Positions 1 to 9,591 of a DNA stretch of 64,000 nt are shown piece after piece (within the stretch, counting starts at the first letter, position 1; the number at the start of each line of letters is the position of its first letter). The notes beneath the pieces were generated by a model, which was not told the origin of the DNA, ran no database searches, and saw only the letters and a list, made by a program, of their open reading frames with translations. Where the stretch lies: assembly GCA_030653975.1 (NCBI GenBank), contig JAURYH010000018.1:19423-83422 (forward strand), written 5' to 3'. The stretch is from Hydrogenophaga sp. (GTDB taxonomy: Bacteria > Pseudomonadota > Gammaproteobacteria > Burkholderiales > Burkholderiaceae_C). Position numbers and translations under genes: made by a program.

Positions 1-2375
1 CCACCGTTGTCCGCATCACCTTCTGTGGCGGGCACTTCGGCGCTGCTGGCACGGGCGTCCGGCTCCAGGCGCTGCGCGGTGCCTTCCGCGCCGTCCTGTT
101 GCGCGACCTCAACGCCTTCAGCCGCCTGGGGACGGCGGCGGTTGTCGTTGCGTGGACGGCGTTCGCGCCGCTGGCCTTCGGCCACGTCGGGCGTCTCGCC
201 GGCCACCGCTGGTGCGGTGTTCACCAAGGCTTCAGCGCCCTGGGTCTGATCCACCGGAGCCGCATCACGGCGGTTGTCGCGACGACCACCGTTGCGAGGT
301 TCACCACGCGATTCACCGCGCGATTCACCACGGGTCTCCCCGCGACCTTCCACCCGGCCCTCGTTGCGGCGGGCGCCTTCACGGACTTCGCGGTTTTCAC
401 GTCCCTCCGGGCGGCCTTCCACATTGCGACCTTCGCCACCCCGTGTGTTGCGGCCGGCATCGCGACCTTCACGACCCTCACGCGGTGCACGGCTTTCGTT
501 GCCGTTGCGGCCACCCCGGCCCCGGTTGTCGCGACCACCTTCGCGGCGCCCATCGGGGCGCTGCTCGCTGCGATCACCGGTTTTGGCGGTGGGTGCAACG
601 GTGGGTGGTGCCGTGACGGCGGGGGCTTCGCCACCGCCAAACAGGCTCTTGAGCCAGCCGAAGAAACCCTTTTCAGCCGGTGCAGCCACCTTGGCCACGG
701 GCGCTGCGGCAACGGGTGCGACCACTGGGGTAGCAACAGGCGCTTGCGGCTTGGGTACGGCCACAGGCGCCGGACCGTCGGGCAGCACGCCCTTGATCAC
801 CGGTTCCTGTTTGTTGGTGCGTTCCTGGCTGCGGCGCGTGAAGCCGGTGGCTTCGTCCGGTTCGTCGGCCAGCTTGTAGCTGGCGTCCAGGTCGTCCAGA
901 CGCGGGTCGTCGTGCTTCAGGCGTTCCAGCTTGTAGTTCGGCGTGTCGAGCGACTTGTTGGGCACCAGCAGCACATTGATGCGCTGCTTGAGTTCGATCT
1001 TGGTGATCTCGGTGCGCTTCTCGTTGAGCAGGAAGCTGGCCACTTCGACCGGCACCTGCACCAGCACGGCGGCCGTGCTGTCCTTGAGCGACTCTTCCTG
1101 GATGATGCGCAGGATCTGCAGCGCCGAGCTTTCCGTGTCGCGGATGTGGCCGGAGCCACCACAGCGCGGGCAGGGAATGGACGAGCCTTCACTGAGCATG
1201 GGCTTGAGGCGCTGGCGGCTCATTTCGAGCAGGCCGAACTTGCTGATGGAGCCGAACTGCACGCGGGCGCGGTCCTGGCGCAGGGCATCGCGCAGGCGGT
1301 TTTCCACTTCGCGGCGGTTCTTCGACTCGTCCATGTCGATGAAGTCGATCACGATCAGACCGCCCAGATCGCGCAGGCGGGCCTGGCGCGCCACCTCGTC
1401 GGCGGCTTCCAGGTTGGTGCGGGTGGCGGTTTCTTCGATGTCGCCGCCCTTGATGGCGCGCGCCGAGTTCACATCCACCGCCACCAGGGCTTCGGTCTGG
1501 TCGATCACGATGGCGCCGCCCGAAGGCAGGTTCACCGTGCGGCTGTAGGCGGTCTCGATCTGGTGCTCGATCTGGAAGCGGCTGAACAGCGGTGCGTCGT
1601 CGCGGTAGCGTTTCACGCGGTGCCCGTGCTCGGGCATCACGTGGCTCATGAACTGGTGCGCCTGCTCAAAGATGTCGTCGGTGTCGATCAGGATCTCGCC
1701 GATGTCGCTGTTGAAGTAGTCGCGGATGGCACGGATCACCAGGCTGGATTCCTGGTAGATCAGGTAGGCACCTTTGCCGCCCTGGGCCGCGCCGTCGATG
1801 GCGGTCCACAATTTCAGCAGGTAGTTCAGGTCCCACTGCAGTTCGGGCGCTTCACGACCGATACCGGCGGTGCGCGCGATGATGCTCATGCCATTGGGGT
1901 ATTCGAGCTGGTCCAGCGCAGCCTTGAGATCCTGGCGGTCTTCGCCCTCGATGCGTCGGCTCACACCACCACCGCGCGGGTTGTTGGGCATCAGCACCAC
2001 GTAGCGGCCAGCCAGGCTGACGAAGGTGGTCAGGGCTGCGCCCTTGTTGCCACGCTCTTCTTTTTCGACCTGGACCAGCAGTTCCTGGCCTTCCTTGATC
2101 ACGTCGTTGATGCGGGCCTGGTTGACCGGCACGCCAGCGGCGAAATACTGGCGCGAGATTTCCTTGAACGGCAGGAAACCGTGGCGGTCTTCGCCGTAGT
2201 CAACGAAGCAGGCTTCCAGCGAGGGCTCGACGCGCGTGACGACGGCCTTGTAGATGTTGCCCTTGCGCTGTTCGCGCCCTTCGATTTCGATTTCGTAGTC
2301 GAGCAGTTTTTGCCCGTCCACGATCGCCAGGCGGCGCTCTTCGGCCTGCGTGGCGTTGATCAGCATGCGTTTCAT
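1..2375 (-). CDS. rne: Ribonuclease E (C-terminus cut off by window edge)
   Basis: This is the endoribonuclease that starts mRNA decay and processes rRNA and tRNA; it acts at the inner membrane as the degradosome scaffold. About 791 residues are present and the frame is still open at base 1. Visible are an N-terminal S1 RNA-binding region (about residues 35-120), the DNase I-like catalytic part with [13 protein letters not shown] and [10 protein letters not shown] carrying the metal-binding aspartates, and the zinc-link motif CPRCGGSG. After about residue 500 the protein becomes Pro/Ala-rich, has a short hydrophobic segment [10 protein letters not shown] near residue 570, then an Arg/Gly-rich tail. 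The start ATG ([10 protein letters not shown]) has AAGGAA in front. Divergent from rluC, as in many proteobacteria. The tail could instead suggest a long RNase G, but its length and disordered region favour RNase E. Confidence 0.95.
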   Translation of the reverse strand, partial: MKRMLINATQAEERRLAIVDGQKLLDYEIEIEGREQRKGNIYKAVVTRVEPSLEACFVDYGEDRHGFLPFKEISRQYFAAGVPVNQARINDVIKEGQELLVQVEKEERGNKGAALTTFVSLAGRYVVLMPNNPRGGGVSRRIEGEDRQDLKAALDQLEYPNGMSIIARTAGIGREAPELQWDLNYLLKLWTAIDGAAQGGKGAYLIYQESSLVIRAIRDYFNSDIGEILIDTDDIFEQAHQFMSHVMPEHGHRVKRYRDDAPLFSRFQIEHQIETAYSRTVNLPSGGAIVIDQTEALVAVDVNSARAIKGGDIEETATRTNLEAADEVARQARLRDLGGLIVIDFIDMDESKNRREVENRLRDALRQDRARVQFGSISKFGLLEMSRQRLKPMLSEGSSIPCPRCGGSGHIRDTESSALQILRIIQEESLKDSTAAVLVQVPVEVASFLLNEKRTEITKIELKQRINVLLVPNKSLDTPNYKLERLKHDDPRLDDLDASYKLADEPDEATGFTRRSQERTNKQEPVIKGVLPDGPAPVAVPKPQAPVATPVVAPVAAAPVAKVAAPAEKGFFGWLKSLFGGGEAPAVTAPPTVAPTAKTGDRSEQRPDGRREGGRDNRGRGGRNGNESRAPREGREGRDAGRNTRGGEGRNVEGRPEGRENREVREGARRNEGRVEGRGETRGESRGESRGEPRNGGRRDNRRDAAPVDQTQGAEALVNTAPAVAGETPDVAEGQRRERRPRNDNRRRPQAAEGVEVAQQDGAEGTAQRLEPDARASSAEVPATEGDADNG

Positions 2376-2405
2376 GATGCGTTTCCTTCGGTCTGACACT
2401 GACAT

Positions 2406-2429
2406 GGCGCCGGGTTGAACCCAGGCGCC
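2406..2429 (-). promoter_or_regulatory. Hairpin in rne 5' leader
   Basis: The two copies of GGCGCC enclose GGGTT/AACCC, giving an almost perfect 11-pair stem with a tiny loop. It sits 31-54 nt upstream of the rne start codon, in the place expected for a leader structure that could be recognised or cleaved by RNase E itself. There is no U-tail, so it is not an intrinsic terminator. Confidence 0.5.
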
Positions 2430-2964
2430 GACCTGCCGTGAACCAGTGGAAAAACGCGAACGGGGGAGGAATTGCCGGAGAGCCACCGACCCGGTGCCCA
2501 CCCGGCGTTGGCCAGGGGGCGAGGGAGTGTTCGGGACGGGGCACGCTGTGTGTGCCGCGTTGAACTGCCGGGTCAGGGCGTAGGCGCGTGGACTGGGCTG
2601 GGCTGAGAAGGCTTGATGGCTGTCGGTGACATGGATCTCGCCGGTGATGTCTCTGGCTTCACTTCATCCTCGACCAGCCTGTCCACCGAGAGCGTGTGGC
2701 TTCTCGGGAACGCGGCTGGCCGATTGGGGTATTCCGTATTCGGGTTCGCAGTTTTACTCACGGATTCGCCCGCTGCTTCAACCTGACCGATGCGGCTCCA
2801 GCCTCTTCAGAGAGGGCGTCGGGAGCAGGCGTCGGACAGGGTGCAACGGGTGGCAACTTGTGGCCAATCGGGTCCCCGGTATCAAAGGCCGGAGGAGCCT
2901 GCCTGCGGTGACTGCCTTAAACTCAAGAAAATCAATCACTTACAGCACACGACTGGCGCAGCAC

Positions 2965-2970
2965 ATTATA
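2965..2970 (-). promoter_or_regulatory. Candidate -10 element (TATAAT) for rne
   Basis: Read on the minus strand this is a perfect TATAAT. The -35 region at 17 bp is poor, so the assignment rests on the -10 and on the position upstream of rne. The same bases overlap the region where the rluC promoter must also lie. Confidence 0.35.
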
Positions 2971-3015
2971 GTGTGCTCCCCGATCCATGGGGCCGGTATT
3001 TCCAGCGGGTTTTCC

Positions 3016-4023
3016 TTGAACGCCAAGCCATCTGTCCAGACCGCAGCGGCGGTCCAATTCCTCACGGTTGACGAAGAATCGGCCGGCCAGCGGCTGGACA
3101 ATTTTCTCATTCGCCTGCTCAAAGGCGTACCGAAAACGCACATCTACCGCATCATCCGCTCGGGCGAGGTGCGGCGGAACAAGGGTCGCGTGGGGGCGGA
3201 CGACCGGGTGGCCGCGGGCGACGTGTTGCGCATCCCGCCGATCCGGTTGTCTGAGCGTGCCGAGGAAAAAGCGGCCCATCCGGCGCCCGCGCGCGAATTT
3301 CCCGTTGTGTATGAAGATGATGCTTTCATGGCCATTGACAAACCCGCCGGGGTGGCGGTGCATGGTGGCAGCGGGGTGAGCTTTGGCGTGATCGAACAAA
3401 TGCGGCAGGCACGTCCCGCCGCACGTTTGCTCGAATTGGTGCACCGGCTGGATCGTGAAACCAGCGGCTTGCTGCTGATTGCCAAGAAGAAATCGGCCCT
3501 CAAAGCTTTGCAGGATCAATTCCGCGAGCGGGAAACCGGGAAAACCTATCTGGCCCTGGTCAAAGGGGTCTGGCCGGCGCGCCTCAAGGTGCTGGACCAG
3601 CCACTGCACAAGTATTTGTTGCCCGATGGCGAACGGCGTGTGAAGGTGGTGGGTGCCGATGACCCGGACGGTATGCGTTCCGTCTCGCTGGTCAAGGTGG
3701 TCGGGCGCCTGCCTGCGCCTGCGGCCCTGGCGACCGCTTACCCTGACGGATTCAGCCTGCTGGAGGTGACCATCAAGACCGGGCGCACGCATCAGATTCG
3801 CGTGCATCTGGCGCACGCCGGCCATCCGATTGCGGGGGACGACAAATACGGTGACTTCGAGCTCAATCGGCAATTGAGCCGGGTGGGCTTCAAGCGCATG
3901 TTTCTGCACGCCTGGCGGTTGCGGCTGACCCACCCGATTAGCGGCGAAAGTGTCGAGTTGCATTCGGAATTGCCACTGGAATTGAAAAACTGGTTGCCCG
4001 ATGCGCCGCATCGGACCCAATAA
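3016..4023 (+). CDS. rluC: 23S rRNA pseudouridine synthase RluC
   Basis: Converts specific uridines of 23S rRNA to pseudouridine. An S4 RNA-binding domain covers about residues 20-80 (RLDNFLIRLLKGVPKTHIYR), followed by the RluA-type catalytic domain with the signature HRLDRETSGLLLIAKK, whose Asp near residue 145 is the catalytic residue, and the TGRTHQIRVHLAHAGHPI motif. From a TTG at 3016 the protein is 335 aa, close to E. coli RluC (319). The start is uncertain: an in-frame GTG at 2971 also exists and neither has a clear ribosome binding site. RluC rather than RluD is chosen because of the divergent rne neighbour. Confidence 0.9.
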   Translation: MNAKPSVQTAAAVQFLTVDEESAGQRLDNFLIRLLKGVPKTHIYRIIRSGEVRRNKGRVGADDRVAAGDVLRIPPIRLSERAEEKAAHPAPAREFPVVYEDDAFMAIDKPAGVAVHGGSGVSFGVIEQMRQARPAARLLELVHRLDRETSGLLLIAKKKSALKALQDQFRERETGKTYLALVKGVWPARLKVLDQPLHKYLLPDGERRVKVVGADDPDGMRSVSLVKVVGRLPAPAALATAYPDGFSLLEVTIKTGRTHQIRVHLAHAGHPIAGDDKYGDFELNRQLSRVGFKRMFLHAWRLRLTHPISGESVELHSELPLELKNWLPDAPHRTQ

Positions 4024-4098
4024 CCCTATAGAATGGAATTTGCATCGTTGGGATGCAGAATCCAACCAAGACAATCCGCAAACTCAAAAGGACGATCA

Positions 4099-4404
4099 AT
4101 GGCAAATTACGCTGAACTCATGGCGCAGGCACAGGCTTTGATGGCGCAGGCCGAGGAAGCTCGCAAAAGCGAACTCGCTTCGACGATCGCCGATATCAAA
4201 GCCAAAATGAAACAATTTGGTATCACGGTGGCTGATCTGGGTGGTGCATCGGGGGGCAAGAAGCCTGCCAAATCAAAATCCACCGCTGCGGCAAAGTACC
4301 GTGGCCCTCAGGGCGAGCTCTGGGCGGGTGGCCCGGGCCGCAAGCCCGAGTGGGTGCGCGCCGTGCTGGCGTCGGGCAAAAGCATCGAAGACTTCCGCAT
4401 CTGA
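4099..4404 (+). CDS. H-NS family nucleoid-associated protein
   Basis: A 101-aa DNA-binding protein that probably compacts DNA and silences AT-rich or foreign genes. The N-terminal half is a charged coiled-coil oligomerisation region (MANYAELMAQAQALMAQAEE). A flexible Lys-rich linker follows, and the C-terminus has the family DNA-binding loop, here YRGPQGELWAGGPGRKPEW, matching the Y-R-x-P...W-x-G-x-G-R-x-P-x-W pattern. AAAAGGA precedes the ATG at good spacing. It stands alone, 75 bp after rluC, and has its own terminator. Betaproteobacteria usually carry several paralogues, so no specific symbol is given. Confidence 0.88.
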   Translation: MANYAELMAQAQALMAQAEEARKSELASTIADIKAKMKQFGITVADLGGASGGKKPAKSKSTAAAKYRGPQGELWAGGPGRKPEWVRAVLASGKSIEDFRI

Positions 4405-4426
4405 TCATCCGGATACGGCTTTGACG

Positions 4427-4450
4427 GGGCACCTTCGGGTGCCCTTTGTT
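4427..4450 (+). terminator. Intrinsic terminator after H-NS gene
   Basis: GGGCACC-TTCG-GGTGCCC forms a 7-bp stem with a stable TTCG tetraloop, followed by a T-rich tract (TTTGTTCTT). It lies 23 nt after the H-NS stop codon. Confidence 0.75.
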
Positions 4451-4551
4451 CTTGGTGTCGCCTTTGCGCGTGCGCAGCTGTGATGCGGCGCCATCGCGCC
4501 GTCATGCCGGGCATCGATAATGGAAACCTGTCTCAAACCTTTTTCAGTCGC

Positions 4552-5211
4552 ATGCGCCCGCGCCAATTTGACCTGATTGCCTTCGACTGGGATGGCACGC
4601 TCTTTGACTCCACCGCCCTCATCGTGCGGTGCATCCAGGCCGCCGTACACGATGTGGGTGGGCGCATTCCCTCCGATCGGGCGGCCAGCTATGTGATCGG
4701 CATGGGTCTGATGCAGGCGCTAGCTCACGCGGCACCCGATGTGCCGCCCGCCCGGTACCCCCTGCTGGGCGAGCGCTACCGGTACCACTACCAGCAACAC
4801 CAGGACGACATCAGCCTCTTTGATGGTGTCCTGCCGCTTTTGGCCGAGCTCAAGCAACGGCATCACTGGCTGACGGTTGCCACGGGCAAGAGCCGCCAGG
4901 GGTTGGACTCTGCCCTGCGAACGGTCGAGTTGCACGGTGTTTTTGACGGCTCACGCACCGCGGACGAAACCGCGGGCAAGCCCAGCCCGCTCATGTTGCA
5001 CGAGCTGATGCGCGAGTTCGGGGTCGATCCCGGGCGCACGCTGATGATTGGCGACACCACGCACGACCTCCAGATGGCGCTCAACGCCGGCTGCGCCAGT
5101 GTGGGAGTGAGCTACGGTGCCCACGAACCGGATGCTTTTGCCGAACTCTCGCCCCTGCACGTGGCGCATTCGGTGCAGGAACTGCGCGACTGGCTCGCGG
5201 CCAACGCCTGA
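4552..5211 (+). CDS. HAD-IA hydrolase, phosphoglycolate phosphatase-like
   Basis: A 219-aa haloacid dehalogenase superfamily phosphatase. Motif I is DWDGTLFDST (nucleophile and acid/base aspartates near residues 12 and 14), motif II is VATGKS, the motif III Lys is in AGKPSP, and motif IV is MIGDTTHDLQMA. The helical cap sits between motifs I and II, as in subclass IA (Gph, PGMB, GPH-like proteins). Substrate cannot be told from sequence. The chosen ATG (MRPRQFDLIAFDWDG) puts motif I at the usual distance; an upstream ATG at 4480 would add 24 atypical residues. It is followed 15 bp later by the Rieske gene, so the two are probably cotranscribed. Confidence 0.85.
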   Translation: MRPRQFDLIAFDWDGTLFDSTALIVRCIQAAVHDVGGRIPSDRAASYVIGMGLMQALAHAAPDVPPARYPLLGERYRYHYQQHQDDISLFDGVLPLLAELKQRHHWLTVATGKSRQGLDSALRTVELHGVFDGSRTADETAGKPSPLMLHELMREFGVDPGRTLMIGDTTHDLQMALNAGCASVGVSYGAHEPDAFAELSPLHVAHSVQELRDWLAANA

Positions 5212-5225
5212 AGCCGGCGACACAC

Positions 5226-5606
5226 ATGGAATTGTCGGAGCAGGACCCTCTCTATCCGTTGTGCAACAGCCGCGACCTCGTGGATTCGGGATTGGCGGTG
5301 TCGTTCGATGTGGTCTACGCCGGACATACGTGCAGGGCATTTGCCATCCGGTACCAGGGCGAGGCACACGCTTATCTCAACCGGTGTACCCACGTGGCGA
5401 TGGAGATGGACTGGCAACCCGATCGTTTTTTTGACGACAGTGGCCGCTGGCTGATCTGCGCCAGCCACGGTGCCATCTATGACCCCGCCACAGGCGCCTG
5501 CCGCAGCGGCCCCTGCCGCGGCGGCCTGATCAAGATCCCGCTGGTCGAGCGCGATGGCGTGGTGCACTGGCAGTCACAATATGCGTTGAAACCTTTCCTA
5601 TTCTGA
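5226..5606 (+). CDS. Rieske [2Fe-2S] domain protein
   Basis: A 126-aa single-domain Rieske ferredoxin-like protein. The cluster ligands are visible as CTHV (Cys54, His56) and CASHGAIYDPATGAC (Cys and His about 25 residues further on), the C-x-H...C-x-x-H pattern. No signal peptide or membrane segment is seen, so it is probably cytoplasmic and may serve as an electron carrier for an oxygenase or another partner not encoded here. It lies between the HAD gene (15 bp) and the SppA-like gene (12 bp), suggesting one operon. The partner is unknown. Confidence 0.85.
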   Translation: MELSEQDPLYPLCNSRDLVDSGLAVSFDVVYAGHTCRAFAIRYQGEAHAYLNRCTHVAMEMDWQPDRFFDDSGRWLICASHGAIYDPATGACRSGPCRGGLIKIPLVERDGVVHWQSQYALKPFLF

Positions 5607-5618
5607 GAGCAACCAAAC

Positions 5619-6602
5619 ATGAACGACGATCCGGTGGGAACACCATCCCCAGGCACAACCGGGCACCGTGCGGATGTGGGCTGGGAGCGCGCGACGCTGG
5701 AAAAACTGGCATTTTCTGCCTTGGCGGAGCAGCGGTCTGCCCGACGCTGGGCCATCGTCTGGCGATTGATGTGGCTGCTGCTGGCTGGTTCGGTGGTGTG
5801 GGTGGTGTTCTTCTCGGGCGAAGGCGTTTCTTCCCCGCGCAAGCCCCACACGGCGCTGATCGAGATCCGGGGTGAAATTGCGGCCGGTGCAGAAGCCAGT
5901 GCCGACAACGTGGTCGGTTCGCTGAAGGCGGCATTTGAAGACGCCGGCGCACAAGCCGTCGTGCTGCTCATCGATTCGCCCGGCGGCAGTCCGGTCCAGG
6001 CCGGCATCATCAACGACGAGATCACACGGCTCAAGGCCTTGCACAACAAGAAGGTCTACGCGGTGGTTGAAGAGACCTGTGCCTCGGCCGCGTATTACAT
6101 CGCAGCTGCCGCTGACAACATCTACGTGGACAAGGCCAGTCTGGTGGGCAGCATCGGTGTGCTCATGGATGGTTTTGGCTTCACAGGGCTGATGGACAAG
6201 CTCGGCGTCGAGCGTCGACTGATGACGGCGGGCGCCAACAAGGCCATGCTGGACCCCTTCAGTCCACAGGACGCGGAACAGACCGCCTATATCCAGTCCA
6301 TGCTGGGCGAGATTCACAGCCAGTTCATCACCGTCGTGAAGGCCGGACGCGGTACCCGGCTCAAGGAAACGCCGGACACGTTCAGCGGACTCGTCTGGAG
6401 CGGCCAGCAGGCGATCGCCCAGGGACTGGTCGATGAACTGGGCAGTCTCGACTACGTGGCGCGCGAGGTGGTCAAGGCCGAAGAGGTGGTGGACTACACC
6501 CGGCGTGAGAACCTGGGTATGCGTCTGGCCCGACAGCTGGGTGTCAGCATCGGTGAGGGTCTGTATCTTGCGGCCCGCTCCAGCGGACTGCAATTCAAGT
6601 AA
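5619..6602 (+). CDS. sppA: S49 family signal peptide peptidase SppA-like
   Basis: Membrane-anchored serine protease thought to degrade leftover signal peptides. It is 327 aa, the short single-domain form (the E. coli type is about twice as long). One membrane segment lies at about residues 48-66 ([18 protein letters not shown]), so the protease domain faces the periplasm. The IDSPGGSP motif and the nucleophile Ser in CASAAYY are clear; the Lys of the Ser-Lys dyad is probably in GANKAML. The start follows the Rieske stop by 12 bp and the next gene galU begins 37 bp downstream. Confidence 0.9.
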   Translation: MNDDPVGTPSPGTTGHRADVGWERATLEKLAFSALAEQRSARRWAIVWRLMWLLLAGSVVWVVFFSGEGVSSPRKPHTALIEIRGEIAAGAEASADNVVGSLKAAFEDAGAQAVVLLIDSPGGSPVQAGIINDEITRLKALHNKKVYAVVEETCASAAYYIAAAADNIYVDKASLVGSIGVLMDGFGFTGLMDKLGVERRLMTAGANKAMLDPFSPQDAEQTAYIQSMLGEIHSQFITVVKAGRGTRLKETPDTFSGLVWSGQQAIAQGLVDELGSLDYVAREVVKAEEVVDYTRRENLGMRLARQLGVSIGEGLYLAARSSGLQFK

Positions 6603-6639
6603 GTTTTTGACTCAAATCCAATCAGTGAACAGGGTGACT

Positions 6640-7515
6640 ATGAAAATCGAGAAAGCTGTTTTTCCCGTGGGTGGATTGGGTACCCGATTCCTGCCGGCCA
6701 CCAAGGCCATTCCCAAAGAGATGCTGCCGGTGGTGGACAAGCCGCTGATCCAGTACGCGGTGGATGAGGCCTACGCAGCGGGCATCCGCGAGATGATCTT
6801 CGTCACCGGGCGCCACAAGCGGGCCATCGGTGACCACTACGACGCGGCTTTTGAGCTCGAATACGAGCTGGAGCGTGGCAACAAGAGCGAGTTGCTCAAG
6901 CTGGTGCACGACATCAAGCCCGATGACATGGATTGCGTGTTCATTCGCCAGCCGCGCCCGCTGGGTTTGGGTCATGCGGTGCTGTGCGCTGAGCGCGTGG
7001 TGGGTAATGACCCATTTGCCGTGGTGCTCGCCGACGACCTGATGGTGGGTTTGGCGGGTGGCCCTTCGGTGTTGCAGCAGATGGTGGCGGCCTATGAAAA
7101 GAGTCCTGGCACCGTGCTGGCGGTGCAGGATGTGCCGCGTGAGGACACCCGCCGATATGGCGTGGTGGATGTGCATGGCGTCAAGGAGGCGATGGCCGAG
7201 GTGTTCGGCATGGTGGAAAAACCGGTGCCCGAAGTGGCACCATCCACACTGGCTGTGGCGGGTCGCTACATCCTCACGCCAGCGGTGTTCGAGAGCATCC
7301 GGCGTCAACCCCGGGGCGCCGGCGGCGAGATCCAGCTCACCGATGGCATCGCGGCCCTGATCGGCACCGAGAAGGTGTACGCCTACCGCTACGAAGGCCA
7401 GCGCTACGACTGCGGCAGCAAGGAGGGATTCCTGGAGGCGACGATTGATCTGGCCCTCGCGAACCCGGAGCTGAGCGCGGCGGTCCGGGCGCACATGGTC
7501 AAGGCACTGGGCTGA
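6640..7515 (+). CDS. galU: UTP-glucose-1-phosphate uridylyltransferase
   Basis: Makes UDP-glucose from UTP and glucose 1-phosphate for envelope polysaccharides. The 291-aa protein has the nucleotidyltransferase signature [18 protein letters not shown] at residues 10-27, the VLADDLM metal-binding region and the GEIQLTD motif typical of GalU. Length agrees with the family (about 290-300). AGGG precedes the ATG by a good distance. It ends 57 bp before the convergent methylase gene, and this gap holds only a short GC-rich palindrome. Confidence 0.95.
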   Translation: MKIEKAVFPVGGLGTRFLPATKAIPKEMLPVVDKPLIQYAVDEAYAAGIREMIFVTGRHKRAIGDHYDAAFELEYELERGNKSELLKLVHDIKPDDMDCVFIRQPRPLGLGHAVLCAERVVGNDPFAVVLADDLMVGLAGGPSVLQQMVAAYEKSPGTVLAVQDVPREDTRRYGVVDVHGVKEAMAEVFGMVEKPVPEVAPSTLAVAGRYILTPAVFESIRRQPRGAGGEIQLTDGIAALIGTEKVYAYRYEGQRYDCGSKEGFLEATIDLALANPELSAAVRAHMVKALG

Positions 7516-7572
7516 ACAAGGCGTTTTTGCACGCAGGCACCGGGCACTGCGCGGCCCATGCGGGCCGGCCGC

Positions 7573-8376
7573 TCAGCGGCCGATCAGGAAGACCGCTGGT
7601 GCGTCCAAGGGGAGTCCCTGCTGAAGTGACCGGCTTTTCCAGTCGTTCACCAAGGCGCTGCGTGTGACCTGTTGCGGCAGCATGAGGCCGCAACTGATCG
7701 CCAACCGGGTGTGCGGGTGCAGGGTCTGGAGCAGGGCCTGCAGCAGGGCGGTGTTGCGGTAAGGCGTTTCAATCAGGATCTGGGTCTGGCCGGTCTTCAA
7801 GGCCAGCGCCTCCAGCTCGCGCAGGCGTTTGGCGCGCTCGTTGGCTTCCTGCGGCACGTAGCCAACGAAAGCAAACCCTTGCCCATTCAATCCACTGGCC
7901 GCCAGGGCCAGCATCAGCGATATCGGGCCTGCGAGGGGCATCACGGGCAAACCCAGGGCGTGTGCCGCGCGCACGATGGAACTGCCCGGATCGGCAATCG
8001 CGGGCATGCCGGCTTCGCTGACCAGACCAATGTCGTGGCCCAGCAATGCCGGTGCGAGCAGGGCTTTGGCCTGGCTGTCGCCCTCGGCGGCCGGGGTGTG
8101 GTCACCTTTCTTATGTGCCTGCCGGGGGAGTTCGACGATCGCCTGGGCCTGCAGCGGAGCGGCGAGCCCGTTCACCGCGTCCACGCGCTTGAGAAAGGCG
8201 CGCGTGCTCTTGGCGTTTTCGCTGATCCAGTGCGTCAGGCGCGCCGCCACAACGACGGTACTGGCCGGCAGGCACTGGGTGATGGGTGCGGGAGGGGTGC
8301 CATCCGGCAGGCAGCCAAAGTCCAGCGGCGTGGGGACCAGATACAGCGTACCGGTTGTGGATTGCACCGGCTTCAC
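7573..8376 (-). CDS. SAM-dependent methyltransferase, RsmI-like tetrapyrrole methylase family
   Basis: A 267-aa protein of the tetrapyrrole methylase fold, related to the 16S rRNA 2'-O-methyltransferase RsmI. The start GTLYLVPTPL resembles RsmI GTLYVVATPI, and VSEAGMPAIADPGS corresponds to the RsmI cofactor loop VSDAGTPLISDPG. The N-terminal part (LDFGCLPDGTPPAPI) departs strongly from true RsmI, so this is probably the second, uncharacterised paralogue common in betaproteobacteria. It overlaps the upstream Maf gene by four bases (ATGA), implying translational coupling. Substrate unknown. Confidence 0.8.
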   Translation of the reverse strand: MKPVQSTTGTLYLVPTPLDFGCLPDGTPPAPITQCLPASTVVVAARLTHWISENAKSTRAFLKRVDAVNGLAAPLQAQAIVELPRQAHKKGDHTPAAEGDSQAKALLAPALLGHDIGLVSEAGMPAIADPGSSIVRAAHALGLPVMPLAGPISLMLALAASGLNGQGFAFVGYVPQEANERAKRLRELEALALKTGQTQILIETPYRNTALLQALLQTLHPHTRLAISCGLMLPQQVTRSALVNDWKSRSLQQGLPLDAPAVFLIGR

Positions 8377-8987
8377 AGGACGGTTACTCCCGCAGCGCGG
8401 ATCATGCGGCAGGTGCGGATCAGCGGCAGGCCGATCAGGGCGGTCGGGTCGTCGTTTTCAATGCGCTCCAGCAATGCGATGCCCAGGCCCTCACTCTTGG
8501 CGCTGCCAGCGCAGTCGTAGGGCTGCTCGGTTCGCAGGTAGTGCTCAATCTCCGCGTCGCTCAGTGGGCGAAACACCACCCGAACGGCGGCCAGGTCGCT
8601 CTGTTCGAAGCCGCTGGACAGGCACACCACAGCCACCGCCGTCTGGAACACCACCGTCTGGCCACTCATCCGGCGAAGTTGTATGACCGCGCGCTCGTGT
8701 TGACCTGGTTTGCCCAGGGGTTCACCGTCCAGATCGGCGACCTGATCGCTGCCGATCACCACCGCTTCCGGGAAGCGTTGCGCGACTTCGCGTGCCTTGG
8801 ACAAAGCCAGCCGCTGGGCCAGTTCGGCGGGTTTTTCGCCGGGTTCGGGGGTTTCATCGACCTCGGGATGTTCGACGTCAAAGGCGATGCCCAGTCGCGC
8901 CAGCAGTTCGCGCCTGTAGGGCGAGGTGGAACCGAGAATCAGGCGCCGGGGCGGGGTTGTTTGGGGGGTGTCGTTGTGGGCGGACAT
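8373..8987 (-). CDS. yceF: Maf family nucleotide pyrophosphatase, YceF type
   Basis: House-cleaning pyrophosphatase; the E. coli YceF subfamily prefers modified GTP (7-methyl-GTP). At 204 aa it has the Maf start LILGSTSPYRRELL, PEVDETPEPGE, the base IGSDQVADLDG, and the YceF-type segment SEGLGIALLER...DPTALIGLPL. The chosen ATG (MSAHNDTPQ) lies 37 bp from the divergent yceD gene. In E. coli yceF is likewise divergent from yceD-rpmF-plsX, which supports YceF over the dTTPase YhdE. The last four bases overlap the methylase start. Confidence 0.88.
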   Translation of the reverse strand: MSAHNDTPQTTPPRRLILGSTSPYRRELLARLGIAFDVEHPEVDETPEPGEKPAELAQRLALSKAREVAQRFPEAVVIGSDQVADLDGEPLGKPGQHERAVIQLRRMSGQTVVFQTAVAVVCLSSGFEQSDLAAVRVVFRPLSDAEIEHYLRTEQPYDCAGSAKSEGLGIALLERIENDDPTALIGLPLIRTCRMIRAAGVTVL

Positions 8988-9024
8988 GTCGGTATTGTCC
9001 CCGCATTCTTTTACACTGCCCCTC

Positions 9025-9591
9025 ATGAAATCGAACCCGAACACTGTGTGGAACCCGGCCCGACTGGATGTGCGCGCCTTTGCACAGGCCGGTGCCCGCT
9101 TGAACGCTGATGACGCGATGGACCGATTTGAGCGCCTGAAAGACGAGTTGCATCCCGATAGTGCCACGGCCGAACTGCCGGGTGTTCGCTGGCAGGCGCA
9201 AGGTGCCTTGCGTGCGGCGTCTGAAGGTGGTGACCCTGCGGTGTGGCTGCACTTGTTGGCCGAAGTGGTGGCACCTTTGACTTGCCAGCGCTGCCTGGGT
9301 GCTGTGGAGACCCCGCTCCGGGTGGACCGCTGGTTTCGGTTCGTGGCCGACGAAGCCACGGCCGCAGTGGAAGACAACGATTGCGAAGAAGACCTGTTGC
9401 CGCTGGAGCCGCGCCCGAGTCTGTACGAACTGCTTGAAGATGAGCTGTTGATGGCGCTGCCGCTGGTGCCGATGCACGACAGCTGCCCGGTGCCTGTGCC
9501 CATGCAGTCTGGCGACGTGGCTGCAGTGGACGCATCTGCTGATGAACATCGCCCGCATCCGTTTGCGGCATTGTCCCGCCTGAAAAAGTGA
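9025..9591 (+). CDS. yceD: DUF177 / YceD family protein
   Basis: A 188-aa member of the DUF177 family, nearly always found before rpmF; in plants and bacteria it has been linked to 23S rRNA accumulation. The conserved Cys-containing core VVAPLTCQRCLGAVE is at about residues 83-97, and an acidic stretch DNDCEEDLLPLE follows. Start codon ATG (MKSNPNTVWNP) faces the divergent yceF gene 37 bp away, so both promoters must be compact. rpmF begins 237 bp downstream, after its own promoter. Confidence 0.88.
   Translation: MKSNPNTVWNPARLDVRAFAQAGARLNADDAMDRFERLKDELHPDSATAELPGVRWQAQGALRAASEGGDPAVWLHLLAEVVAPLTCQRCLGAVETPLRVDRWFRFVADEATAAVEDNDCEEDLLPLEPRPSLYELLEDELLMALPLVPMHDSCPVPVPMQSGDVAAVDASADEHRPHPFAALSRLKK

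Larger units (their letters stand above)
2376..3015. other. Long rne-rluC intergenic region / rne leader
   Basis: About 640 bases between divergent rne and rluC with no convincing gene. Seen: a strong GC hairpin just upstream of rne (2406-2429) and a perfect TATAAT on the minus strand at 2965-2970. If that -10 is used, rne would have a 5' leader of roughly 580 nt. Known: E. coli rne has a long leader through which RNase E controls its own mRNA. Inference: this leader may do the same. No good -35 was seen at 17 bp from the TATAAT. Short open frames here look like chance. Confidence 0.5.

Noticed and set aside
99..2396. Long open plus-strand frame of about 765 codons
   Set aside because: It is the antisense of rne, whose codon bias and motifs are unmistakable; the translation is low-complexity with no known domain.
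7530..7580. Palindrome GGCCGCTCAGCGGCC between galU and the methylase as terminator
   Set aside because: Stem is good but no T-run follows in either direction and it overlaps the methylase stop codon.
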